Positions 55,117-62,831 of a stretch of DNA of 64,000 bases are shown here, piece after piece. Below the pieces are notes generated by a model. That model had not been told where the DNA came from. It did not search any database and worked only from the letters and a program-made list of their open reading frames with translations. Positions within the stretch are counted from its first letter, which is position 1; the number at the start of each line of letters is the position of its first letter. Position numbers and translations under genes: made by a program. The DNA is from Kitasatospora setae KM-6054 (lineage in GTDB: Bacteria > Actinomycetota > Actinomycetes > Streptomycetales > Streptomycetaceae), in assembly GCF_000269985.1 (NCBI RefSeq), contig NC_016109.1, positions 7,157,001 through 7,221,000 on the forward strand. The letters are read 5' to 3'.

Positions 55117-56000
55117 TCTCCCCCTGGGCGATCCTCGCCGGCGGCGCCGCGGCCGGCGGCGTGGCCCTGCTGTTCGCCGAACTCCGGCCCGCCCCACCGG
55201 ACCTGGGCCAGGCCCTGGACCGGCTGCACCGCGTCCCCGAGCCCCGCCGGGCCGAGGACGCCGAGGCCGTGCTGCCCTGGTACGACCGGGTCGGCGACCG
55301 CTCCACCCGGCTGCCCGGCGTCCGGATCCCGCAGCAGGAACTCGCCCTGATCGGCCGCAGCCCGGCCCGCTTCATGGCGCACAAACTGCTGTTCTCCTTC
55401 CTCGGCTTCGCCCTCCCCGGCTACCTCACCGTGCTGGCCGAACTGATCGGCGACGGACTGCCGTTGGCCGTCCCGCTCCTGGTCGGACCGCTGCTCGCCG
55501 GACTGTTCTGGTTCATCCCGGACGGCATCGTGGCCGGCGAGGCCAAGGAGGCCCGCACCGAGTACCTGCACGGCATCGCCGCCTACCTCGAACTCGTCGC
55601 GCTGGAACGGGCCGCCGACTGCGGGCCCGCCGAGGCGCTGCGCCGGGCCGCCTCGGTCGGCCGCGGCACGGTGTTCCGGAAGATCCGCGACGCGCTGGAG
55701 CGGGCCGCCACCGACCGGCTCCCGCCCTGGGACGGACTCGACGCCCTCGCCCAGGAGTTGGGCCTCACCCCGCTCCAGGACGTGGCCGACATCATGCGGA
55801 TCTCCGGCGTCGACGGCGCCGCCGTCTACGACACCCTGCGGGCCCGCGCCAAGAGCCTGCGCGGCGAACTCCTCTCCGAGGAACTCGCCAAGGCCAACAC
55901 CGACAGCGAACGGATGGTGGCCCCCGGCTCCGCCCTGACCCTGCTGATGACCGTCCTGATCGCCTTCCCCGCGATCTACCAGATGCTCAGTACCGACTGA
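55113..56000 (+). CDS. TadC-like inner-membrane platform protein
   Basis: A 295-residue GspF-family protein with an N-terminal helix, two helices near residues 85-140 and one at the C-terminus (LTLLMTVLIAFPAIYQML). The GspF domain is YLHGIAAYLELVALERAADC through RISGVDGAAVYDTLRARAKS. GTG 55113 overlaps the TadB stop (GTGA). It pairs with TadB in the membrane. Confidence 0.92.
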   Translation: MISPWAILAGGAAAGGVALLFAELRPAPPDLGQALDRLHRVPEPRRAEDAEAVLPWYDRVGDRSTRLPGVRIPQQELALIGRSPARFMAHKLLFSFLGFALPGYLTVLAELIGDGLPLAVPLLVGPLLAGLFWFIPDGIVAGEAKEARTEYLHGIAAYLELVALERAADCGPAEALRRAASVGRGTVFRKIRDALERAATDRLPPWDGLDALAQELGLTPLQDVADIMRISGVDGAAVYDTLRARAKSLRGELLSEELAKANTDSERMVAPGSALTLLMTVLIAFPAIYQMLSTD

Positions 56001-56024
56001 GCCGACCGAGACCCGAATCGGAGA

Positions 56025-56079
56025 CCCCGCCCCGACCCCGCCCCGACCCCGCCCCGACCCCGCCCCGACCCCGCACCGA
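56025..56079 (+). repeat. Five 11-bp tandem units (CCCCGCCCCGA)
   Basis: Four perfect copies and one with a single mismatch in the 171-base gap between the TadC-like gene and the small pilin gene. Confidence 0.9.
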
Positions 56080-56171
56080 TCCCGCCCGAGCAGCGAACGA
56101 ACAGCGCCACCCGCTCGAACCGGTACCCCGCCGCACCGAGCCCCTCCCCTCGACGTCCTGGAGACCACACC

Positions 56172-56426
56172 ATGGCCCGAATCCGCACCGTCGCGGCAGC
56201 CCTGCTGCCGCTCGACCTCTTCAAGCCCCTGATCGAGTACCGCCTCGCCAAGCTGCGCATCGCGCGCGGCAGCGGCGACCGCGGCGCGATCAGCATCGAA
56301 CTCGCGCTCGCCGTGATCCTGCTGGTCGGCATCGCCGGGGCGGTGGTCTACGCGATCACCCAGCTCGGCAACACCGTCAAGGCGAAGATCCCGAAGGACT
56401 CCCCCGTCGGCGGCACCGCCCCGTGA
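56172..56426 (+). CDS. Small Flp-type pilin
   Basis: An 84-residue protein with a 38-residue leader, then a single hydrophobic helix after DRG: the site G38-AISIE43 has Glu at +5, as in type IV/Flp prepilins cut by a prepilin peptidase, followed by LALAVILLVGIAGAVVYAI. It is probably the pilin subunit. Ribosome site GGAG is nine bases before the ATG. Its stop overlaps the next gene start (GTGA). No prepilin peptidase gene is in the window. Confidence 0.85.
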   Translation: MARIRTVAAALLPLDLFKPLIEYRLAKLRIARGSGDRGAISIELALAVILLVGIAGAVVYAITQLGNTVKAKIPKDSPVGGTAP

Positions 56427-56929
56427 CCCACCGCCCGCACCGGCCCGCCACCCGGCCCGCACCGGCCGGGTGGCCCCGGCGTGCCCGGACCCTCGAACGG
56501 ATCGCCGGACGTAGTTCCGGGCCGGGCTCCGTTCGAGGCTTCGGGCGGGGCTCCGACCGGGGGGCGATGACGATCAGCCTCGCCATCGTCTTCCCGGCCG
56601 TGCTGTTCATGATCCTGCTGGTGGTGCAGGCCGGCCTGTGGTGGTACGCCGAACAGGCCGCGCTGGCCGCCGCCCGGGAGGGCGTCGAAGCCGGCCGGGT
56701 GAACGGCGCGCCGACCGGTGCGGGCGAGCAGCGGGCCAGTGAATTCGTCGGCCGGCTCGGCCAGTTGGCGACGCTCCGGCAGCCGCCGCGGCAGACCGGC
56801 AACGACCCCGACCTGTACCAGCTGTCCGTCACCGTCAAGCCGCTCACGCTGATCCCGTTCGTCGACACGACGATCACCAAGACGGCCGGCGCGCCCCGGG
56901 AGAAGTTCGTCCCGCCGGGGGCACCGTGA
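56423..56929 (+). CDS. TadE-like pseudopilin (no Glu+5)
   Basis: A 168-residue protein with an Arg/Pro-rich leader, then the TadE-like helix after DRG (AMTISLAIVFPAVLFMILLV) and a soluble domain (AEQAALAAAREGVEAGRVNG). Residue +5 after the Gly is Ser, not Glu, so it may be processed differently. The GTG start overlaps the previous stop, and its stop overlaps the next start. TadE/TadF proteins are minor assembly components. Confidence 0.85.
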   Translation: MTHRPHRPATRPAPAGWPRRARTLERIAGRSSGPGSVRGFGRGSDRGAMTISLAIVFPAVLFMILLVVQAGLWWYAEQAALAAAREGVEAGRVNGAPTGAGEQRASEFVGRLGQLATLRQPPRQTGNDPDLYQLSVTVKPLTLIPFVDTTITKTAGAPREKFVPPGAP

Positions 56930-56970
56930 ACGGGGGCGCCGTGACCGGGGGCGCCGTGACGGGGGGCACC
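56926..56970 (+). repeat. Three 15-bp tandem units with repeated GTG starts
   Basis: GTGAACGGGGGCGCC, GTGACCGGGGGCGCC, GTGACGGGGGGCACC, then a fourth GTG at 56971. Each unit presents a possible start codon with an upstream G-rich ribosome site. Confidence 0.85.
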
Positions 56971-57417
56971 GTGACGGCGAGAGCGGTCGACTTCCTTCGC
57001 CGGGACCGGGGTTCGTTCGCGCTCGAAGCGGCGATCCTGGTGCCGGTGATCCTGAGCTTCGCCCTGATGGCGGTCGCCGCCGGACGGGTGCAGACCACCG
57101 GCGCGGTGGTCGACGCCGCCGCCCGGGCCGGCGCCCGGGCCGCCTCGCTGGCCCGCACCCCCGCCGGGGCGGAGAAGGAGGCCGCCGCCGCCGTGCGGCA
57201 GGCGCTGGCCTTCCGCCAGGTGGAGTGCGCGACCGAGCCGACCGGGGTGCCGGAGTACGGCACCCTGGAGACCGACGGCGGGGTGCTGCAGACCGTCACC
57301 GTCCAGGTGTCGTGCACGGTGCCGCTGGCCGACCTGCTCGGCCTGGACGGCGTGCCCGGCAGCAAGACGATCACCGGCACGTTCACTTCTGTGCTGGACC
57401 GTTATCGGGGAAACTGA
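56926..57417 (+). CDS. TadE-like pseudopilin with repeated start region
   Basis: A 163-residue protein with the helix after DRG (G29-SFALE34, Glu at +5) followed by AAILVPVILSFALMAVAAG, and a domain with two Cys (VECATEP, VQVSCTV). Four in-frame GTG codons at 56926, 56941, 56956 and 56971 lie in a 15-bp tandem repeat, each preceded by GGGGGC-type sequence, so the true start is uncertain by up to 15 residues. Confidence 0.85.
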   Translation: MNGGAVTGGAVTGGTVTARAVDFLRRDRGSFALEAAILVPVILSFALMAVAAGRVQTTGAVVDAAARAGARAASLARTPAGAEKEAAAAVRQALAFRQVECATEPTGVPEYGTLETDGGVLQTVTVQVSCTVPLADLLGLDGVPGSKTITGTFTSVLDRYRGN

Positions 57418-57449
57418 GAGGACGTCAACACACCGTGGGGGGAGGAGAC

Positions 57450-57914
57450 GTGGACGAAGGAGGCGCCGAGGCGCCCGCGCGAGGCGTGAACGGGCCGGAC
57501 CGGGGCAGCATCTCGGTCATGGTCGCCATCACCGCCGTCAGCCTGGTCGCCGTGGTCGGCCTGGTGCTCGACTTCGGCGGCCAACTGCGCTCCACCGAAC
57601 GGGCCGACGCGCTCGCCCAGGAGGCCGCCCGGGTGGCCGGCCAGCAGCTCGACATCACCAAGCTGCGGGCCGGCGGCGGCTACCAGGTCGACCCGAAGCA
57701 GGCGGTCTCCGCCGGCCGGGCCTACCTCGCCTCGCAACACGTGTCCGGGAGCGTCGACTTCCCCAGGTACCCCGACCTGAGCGAGATCAGCGTCACCGTC
57801 GACACCACCTACCCGACCGCCCTGCTCGGCGCGGTCGGCATCACCTCACTCTCCGTGCAGGGCCACGGCAAGGCCACCCTGCTGCACGGCATCACGGAAG
57901 GGAAGACCGGCTGA
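57450..57914 (+). CDS. TadG-like protein
   Basis: A 154-residue protein with a short leader, DRGSISVMVAITAVSLVAVV as the membrane helix and a soluble domain (RSTERADALAQEAARVAGQQ). Residue +5 is Met. TadG proteins anchor the pilus or export machine to the wall. GTG 57450 has GGGGGAGG just upstream; GTG 57435 is an alternative. It overlaps the LysM-BTAD gene by the TGATG overlap. Confidence 0.8.
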   Translation: MDEGGAEAPARGVNGPDRGSISVMVAITAVSLVAVVGLVLDFGGQLRSTERADALAQEAARVAGQQLDITKLRAGGGYQVDPKQAVSAGRAYLASQHVSGSVDFPRYPDLSEISVTVDTTYPTALLGAVGITSLSVQGHGKATLLHGITEGKTG

Positions 57915-60900
57915 TGGCCGCGCGCGGAGCCGACGACCAGCACCGCAAGGGACGCCGAGCGCGGCGCCCCGAGCCCACCGCCGGCACCGGTACCGGCACC
58001 GGCCGTGGCGGACGGCGCCCGGTGCCGTCCGCCGCCGGGCGGGGCGGCCGGCGGGGCACCGGGAGCTCGGTGCTCGCCGCGTTCGGCGCCCTGCTGGCCC
58101 TCGTCCTGCTGCTGGCCGGGGTGCCCGCGCTGCTCGGCTACGGCACCCTCGCCGTCGCCGCGATGGGCGACCCCGTCCACGGCGACCTGATCGCCGCCCT
58201 CACCAGCCCCGACGACGGCAGCCTGTTCCTGTGGCTGCTGGTCGGCCTCGGCTGGATCGGCTGGCTGTGCTTCCTGGTCTCCGTCCTGGTCGAGATCCCG
58301 GCCCAACTGCGCGGCCGGGTCGCCCGCCGGATCCCCGCGTTCGGCTGGAGCCAGCGGATCGCGGCCGGCCTGGTCGGCTCGGTGATCGCACTGCTCCCGG
58401 TCGCCGGATCGGCCTTCGCCGCCACCCCCGAGACCGCCCAGCGCCCGGCCGCCGTCGCCCAGTTGCAGGCCGCCCCGGCCTACGCCGCGCTGCCCGCCGG
58501 CGCGCCCGCGGCCGCGCCCGCTGCCGACCCGCAGCAGGCCGTCTACACCGTCCGCGACGCCCGGCCCGCCGACAGCCTGTGGTCCATCGCCGAACGCCAA
58601 CTCGGCTCCGGCGAACGGTGGACCGAGATCGCCAAGCTCAACGCGGGCCGCCCGATGGACGATTCGGGCACCCGCTTCGACGCCGACCGGCCGATCCAGC
58701 CCGGCTGGCAGCTGCTGATGCCCGCCGACGCCAAGCCCGACGCGAACGCCCCCGCCGCCCAGCCCGGCACCGCCACCCCGCCCGCGCCGCCCGCCCTGCC
58801 CGCCGGCACCTCCGCGCAGGCCGGCCTGCCCGCGCACGGCAGCGTCACCGTGCACTCCGGCGACTCACTCTCCTCCATCGCCCAGCGGGAGTTGGGCGAC
58901 GGCGACCGCTGGCCCGAACTCTTCGACGCCAACAAGGGCGCCACCGCCCCCGACGGCGAGAAGCTCACCGACCCGGACGTGCTCGCCCCCGGCATGGTGC
59001 TCACCGTGCCCGGCGCCAACCAGGCCCCGGCACCCGAGAGCCCGGCCCCGGCGACCCCGGCCCCGGCTACCCCGACGCCGCCGGTCGAGGCCCCGACCCC
59101 GCCGCCGGCCGCCGCGCCGACGCCCGCGCCGACGGCCGCCACCCCCGCGCCCGAGCAGAGCCCCGCCGCCCAGTCGCCGGCCGCGCAGTCGCCGGCCGTC
59201 CAGTCGCCCGCGCCGCAGGACTCCGCGTCCGCCGCCAACCTGCCCGCCGTCCGCGAGCAGCACACCGCCGCCACCGGCAACGGCGACTACACGGTCGCGC
59301 TGGCGGCCTCCGGCGTCGGCGTGCTGATGGCCGCCGCGCTGATCGCCCTGGTCGCCCGCCGCCGCACCGACCAGCAGCGGGCCCGCCGCCCCCGGCACCG
59401 GATCGCGCTGCCCCCGGCCGCGGCCGGCCGGATGGAGTCCGAGCTGAAGGCCCGGCAGGACGAGCACGGCCTGGAGCTGCTCGACCGGGCGCTGCGCACC
59501 CTGAGCCGCAACGTCGTCCGCGGCGAGAAGCGGCTGCCCGCGCTGGTCGCCGTCCGGGTCACCACCGTAGGCACCGTCGAACTGCACCTGGCCGCACCGG
59601 CCGTGCCGATCGCCCCGTTCCGGGCCGCGCACGCCCCCAACGTGTGGTGGTGCCCGACCGACTCCACCGAGCTGCTCTCGGCCGCGCAGGCCGCCAAGCA
59701 CGCCGCCCCCTACCCGGCGCTGGTCACCCTCGGCGCCACCCCGGACGGCTCGACCGTCCTCGCCGACCTGGAGACCGTCCGGCTGGTGCACCTCTCCGGG
59801 CACCCCGACGACGCCGAGGACGTGCTGCGCAGCCTGGCCGTCGAACTGGCCCACAGCCCGCTCGCCGACCGCCTGCACCTGCACCTGGTCGGCATCGCCA
59901 CCGACCTGCCCACCGCCGGACCCGCCGCCGACCGGGTGCACCACCACCCCACCCTGGAAGCCGCGTTGGCCGCCCTCGGCCCGCGCACCGCCAAGGCCCG
60001 CGCCACCCTGATCGGCGCCAACGTCGGCAGCCCGCGCGAGGCCCGCAGCCGGGGCAGCGCGAACGAGGCGTGGCTGCCCGAGATCGTGCTCTCCGCGCAG
60101 CCCCCGGCCGGCACCGTGCCCGCCGAACTCGGCCGCCTGCTCGACGGCCGCCCGCGCACCTGCCTGGCCGTCCTCACCCGCGCCCCCGAGCGCGGCGCCG
60201 GCCCGGTCGCCCGCTGGACCCTCCCCGCGACCGGCCACGCCGCGCTGCCCGGCCTGCACCTCAGCGTCGAACTCCAGCGCCTGAACCGGGAACAGTACGA
60301 CCGGATCGGCGAACTCGTCCGCTCCTCCGGCGACTTCACCCAGCACCCGGCCCCCGAATGGACCCTCGACGGTCCGCACAACGGCCCCGAGGAGGACGAG
60401 GAACTCCCGCTGCCCGTCCCTGCGTTGGCCGCCGTCGGCGCCGCGATCGGGGCCGTCCCCGCACCGTTCGGCACCGACGCGCCGAGCCTCGGCCTGAGCG
60501 ACACCGAGACCCGGTTCGACGGCACCCTGGACGCCCGGCTGATCGCCCTGCTCGGCGGCCCGACCGGGCCGGAGGCCACGGCCGCCGGAGCGGCGTCCGG
60601 AGCGGCGTCCGGTGCGTCGATCGGCACGGCGCTCGCCGCGCTCACCGAGGCGCCCGCGAAGACCAGCCTCGACAAGCCGGGCACAGGCTCCTCCGGGGCC
60701 GGGGCCGGGGGGACGAACGGGGGAGCGGACGGGACGGGCGGCGGCGACGCGGCCGGGCCCCGGCTGCTGGCCCGGGTGGTGCCCACCGGCAGCAGCCCGT
60801 TCGCCGGACTGGTCCCGACCGCGCCCACCAACCCGTACGCGGTCGTCCCGGTGCTGCCCGTGCAGCCCGCCGCGCCCGCGCCGGGGTCCGCGCCTGTCGC

Positions 60901-62263
60901 GGAGAGCGCCCCCGCCGTCGAGGACGCCGCCCCGGTGGAGCCGGTGGAGAACGCCCCCGCCGAGCCGCGGCACGCCGCGAACGGGCAGGCCCGCAAGGTC
61001 ACCACCCCGCCGCACGGCACGCCGGTCGATCCCCGGATCGCCGCCGCGCTGCCCGCCGACCCCGCTGTTCCCGCCGACTCCGCTGTTCCCGCGCAGTCGC
61101 CGAACCCGCCGCAGGACGTACTCCCGCCGCTGGCAACCGAGTTCACGCCCGAGCCCGCAGCCGGGTCCACGCCGGAGCCGGTGGTCGAGCCGATCGCGGA
61201 GCCCGAGCCCGGGTGGGAGCCCGAGCCCGTCGCGGACGGCGGCACCCGGTCCTTCGAGCTGGCCGCCCCCGCGCCGGTCGAGCAGCAGCCGGTCGAGTGG
61301 CCCGTCGAGCAGCCGTTCGAGCAGCCCGCCGCGCCGGCGGGGCCGCCGCCGGCGCCCGAGCCGCTGCCCGTCCACGACCAGGCGGCCGCGCCCGACCCGC
61401 GTTCCCCGGCCCGGCCGTCCGCCCGGCCCGGGAGCGGTCCGGCCCGCACCGACAGCGACGACCTGTTGGCGATCCTGCGTTCCCCGGAGGCCCACCACCT
61501 GCGTTCCGCGCCGCGGATCCGGGTGCTCGGGCCGGTCGACGTGCTCGGTGCGGCCGGCCGCACCGACCCGGCGGGCCGCCCCCGGCTCACCGAGCTCGCC
61601 GCGTACCTGGCACTGCGGCCCGGCACCGAGCACACCGCGATCGACCGCGACATCCACCCGGGCGCCGCGCACCTCGACCCGCGGGCCACCGCCGAGCGCC
61701 TGGCCGACCCGCTGCCCGCCAAACTCGCCGCGCTGGCAGGCTGGTTGGGCATCTCCCCGGAGGGCCGCGGCTACCTCGGCGCGGTGCCCGCCGACACGTA
61801 CGCGCTGGCGCCGACGGTCAGTTGCGACTGGGACGAGTTCCGCAGCCTGTACCGGCGCGGCATGCGCTCCACCTCCAGCACCGCCGACGCGGCCCTCGCG
61901 CACGCCCTCGCCCTGGTCCGGGGCGCCCCGTTCGCGGAGGCCCCGGCCGGCACCTACGGCTGGGCGGAGGCCGAACGGCAGGACATGCTGGCCGCGATCG
62001 TCGACACCGCGCACGAACTCGCCGCCCGCCGCCTCCAGTACGGCGACCACCGCACCGCCGAGGCCGCGATCTTCCGCGCCCTCGCGGTCGCCCCGGAGGT
62101 CGAACTCCTGCACCGCGACCTGTTCTACGCCTACGCCTCGGCCGGCGCCCGCGACCAGCTCGTCCGCTCGGTCAACCGCCTCGACGCGCTCAGCCGCCGC
62201 ACCGGCCGCGACCTCGACCCGGACACCGTCGCGCTGCTCCGCGACCTGCTCACCGGCAGCTGA
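57914..62263 (+). CDS. Giant membrane LysM-BTAD protein
   Basis: A 1449-residue protein. Basic N-terminus, three membrane helices (about residues 52-80, 103-125, 145-168), two LysM domains (about 209-268, ADSLWSIAERQLGSGERW; and 308-366, GDSLSSIAQRELGDGDRW) outside the membrane, a Pro/Ala linker and a fourth helix (about 457-482). The large cytoplasmic part ends in a C-terminal region with RIRVLGPVDVLG near 1200 and a bacterial transcriptional activator (BTAD, TPR-like) domain from about 1305 (DWDEFRSLYRRG, AEAAIFRALAVAPEVELLHR). LysM binds peptidoglycan. It closes the Tad operon and could couple wall sensing to a cytoplasmic response (inference). No DNA-binding winged helix is clear. Confidence 0.9.
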   Translation: MAARGADDQHRKGRRARRPEPTAGTGTGTGRGGRRPVPSAAGRGGRRGTGSSVLAAFGALLALVLLLAGVPALLGYGTLAVAAMGDPVHGDLIAALTSPDDGSLFLWLLVGLGWIGWLCFLVSVLVEIPAQLRGRVARRIPAFGWSQRIAAGLVGSVIALLPVAGSAFAATPETAQRPAAVAQLQAAPAYAALPAGAPAAAPAADPQQAVYTVRDARPADSLWSIAERQLGSGERWTEIAKLNAGRPMDDSGTRFDADRPIQPGWQLLMPADAKPDANAPAAQPGTATPPAPPALPAGTSAQAGLPAHGSVTVHSGDSLSSIAQRELGDGDRWPELFDANKGATAPDGEKLTDPDVLAPGMVLTVPGANQAPAPESPAPATPAPATPTPPVEAPTPPPAAAPTPAPTAATPAPEQSPAAQSPAAQSPAVQSPAPQDSASAANLPAVREQHTAATGNGDYTVALAASGVGVLMAAALIALVARRRTDQQRARRPRHRIALPPAAAGRMESELKARQDEHGLELLDRALRTLSRNVVRGEKRLPALVAVRVTTVGTVELHLAAPAVPIAPFRAAHAPNVWWCPTDSTELLSAAQAAKHAAPYPALVTLGATPDGSTVLADLETVRLVHLSGHPDDAEDVLRSLAVELAHSPLADRLHLHLVGIATDLPTAGPAADRVHHHPTLEAALAALGPRTAKARATLIGANVGSPREARSRGSANEAWLPEIVLSAQPPAGTVPAELGRLLDGRPRTCLAVLTRAPERGAGPVARWTLPATGHAALPGLHLSVELQRLNREQYDRIGELVRSSGDFTQHPAPEWTLDGPHNGPEEDEELPLPVPALAAVGAAIGAVPAPFGTDAPSLGLSDTETRFDGTLDARLIALLGGPTGPEATAAGAASGAASGASIGTALAALTEAPAKTSLDKPGTGSSGAGAGGTNGGADGTGGGDAAGPRLLARVVPTGSSPFAGLVPTAPTNPYAVVPVLPVQPAAPAPGSAPVAESAPAVEDAAPVEPVENAPAEPRHAANGQARKVTTPPHGTPVDPRIAAALPADPAVPADSAVPAQSPNPPQDVLPPLATEFTPEPAAGSTPEPVVEPIAEPEPGWEPEPVADGGTRSFELAAPAPVEQQPVEWPVEQPFEQPAAPAGPPPAPEPLPVHDQAAAPDPRSPARPSARPGSGPARTDSDDLLAILRSPEAHHLRSAPRIRVLGPVDVLGAAGRTDPAGRPRLTELAAYLALRPGTEHTAIDRDIHPGAAHLDPRATAERLADPLPAKLAALAGWLGISPEGRGYLGAVPADTYALAPTVSCDWDEFRSLYRRGMRSTSSTADAALAHALALVRGAPFAEAPAGTYGWAEAERQDMLAAIVDTAHELAARRLQYGDHRTAEAAIFRALAVAPEVELLHRDLFYAYASAGARDQLVRSVNRLDALSRRTGRDLDPDTVALLRDLLTGS

Positions 62264-62318
62264 GCCGGACCGGCGGTGGCCCAGTCCGGTCCGGGCCCGG
62301 TCGGGGGCGGCGGAGTCG

Positions 62319-62370
62319 CGGCGGAGGGCGGTGTTCGCGGGGGATCCCCCGCGAACACCGCCCTCCGCCG
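62319..62370. terminator. 52-bp perfect palindrome, probable bidirectional terminator
   Basis: Arms of 26 bp (CGGCGGAGGGCGGTGTTCGC... and its exact complement) meet at GATC with no mismatch, 56 bases after the LysM-BTAD stop and ten bases before the stop of the small membrane protein on the other strand. Confidence 0.85.
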
Positions 62371-62379
62371 TGCCGGTGG

Positions 62380-62691
62380 CTAGCTCAGGCCCCGTGGCGC
62401 GGGGCAGGCGCACCTGCGCGCACGCACCGCCTCTGCCGCGATCATCGCGACCGCGAGGACCACGGTCGCCCAGGTGGCCTCCCCGTGCGTGTGGCCGGTC
62501 GCGACCCAGCCGGCGAGACCGGAGCCGGTGCAGGTGCCCAGCCTGTCCGCGATCCCGCTGCCCCGTGCCAGCTTCCCCAACGGGGGAACCGGCAGGGCGA
62601 TGCGCCGCCAGCCACTGGCGGCTGTGGTGGTGGCGGCGGTGGTGGTGGCGGTGGTGCGTTCGCGGCTGTCGTCCTGATCGTCGAAGGACAC
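62380..62691 (-). CDS. Small membrane protein
   Basis: A 103-residue protein starting at GTG 62691, preceded by GAGGAG with 5-base spacing. A Thr/Ala-rich stretch (residues 13-25), a basic patch (GWRR) and one hydrophobic segment near the C-terminus (ATWATVVLAVAMIAAEAV, followed by RARR and two Cys) are visible. I do not recognise the family. It is divergent from the HTH gene at 62832, and the 140-base gap contains both promoters. Confidence 0.65.
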   Translation of the reverse strand: MSFDDQDDSRERTTATTTAATTTAASGWRRIALPVPPLGKLARGSGIADRLGTCTGSGLAGWVATGHTHGEATWATVVLAVAMIAAEAVRARRCACPAPRGLS

Positions 62692-62831
62692 GTCAACTCC
62701 TCTTCTCTGCTGGTCAGTCCGTCGACTTGGTGCCAAGCGACGGCGGACACCACCAACTCCACCACCCTGGGGAACCGAGGCCGCTAGCATGGTCCCAAGC
62801 GAGACTAAAACGGACTTACCGTGGAGTAATA

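Noticed and set aside
62385..62420. GTGGCTAGCTCAGG, resembling a tRNA D-loop
   Set aside because: No acceptor or anticodon stems can be formed around it, and it covers the stop codon of the small membrane gene.
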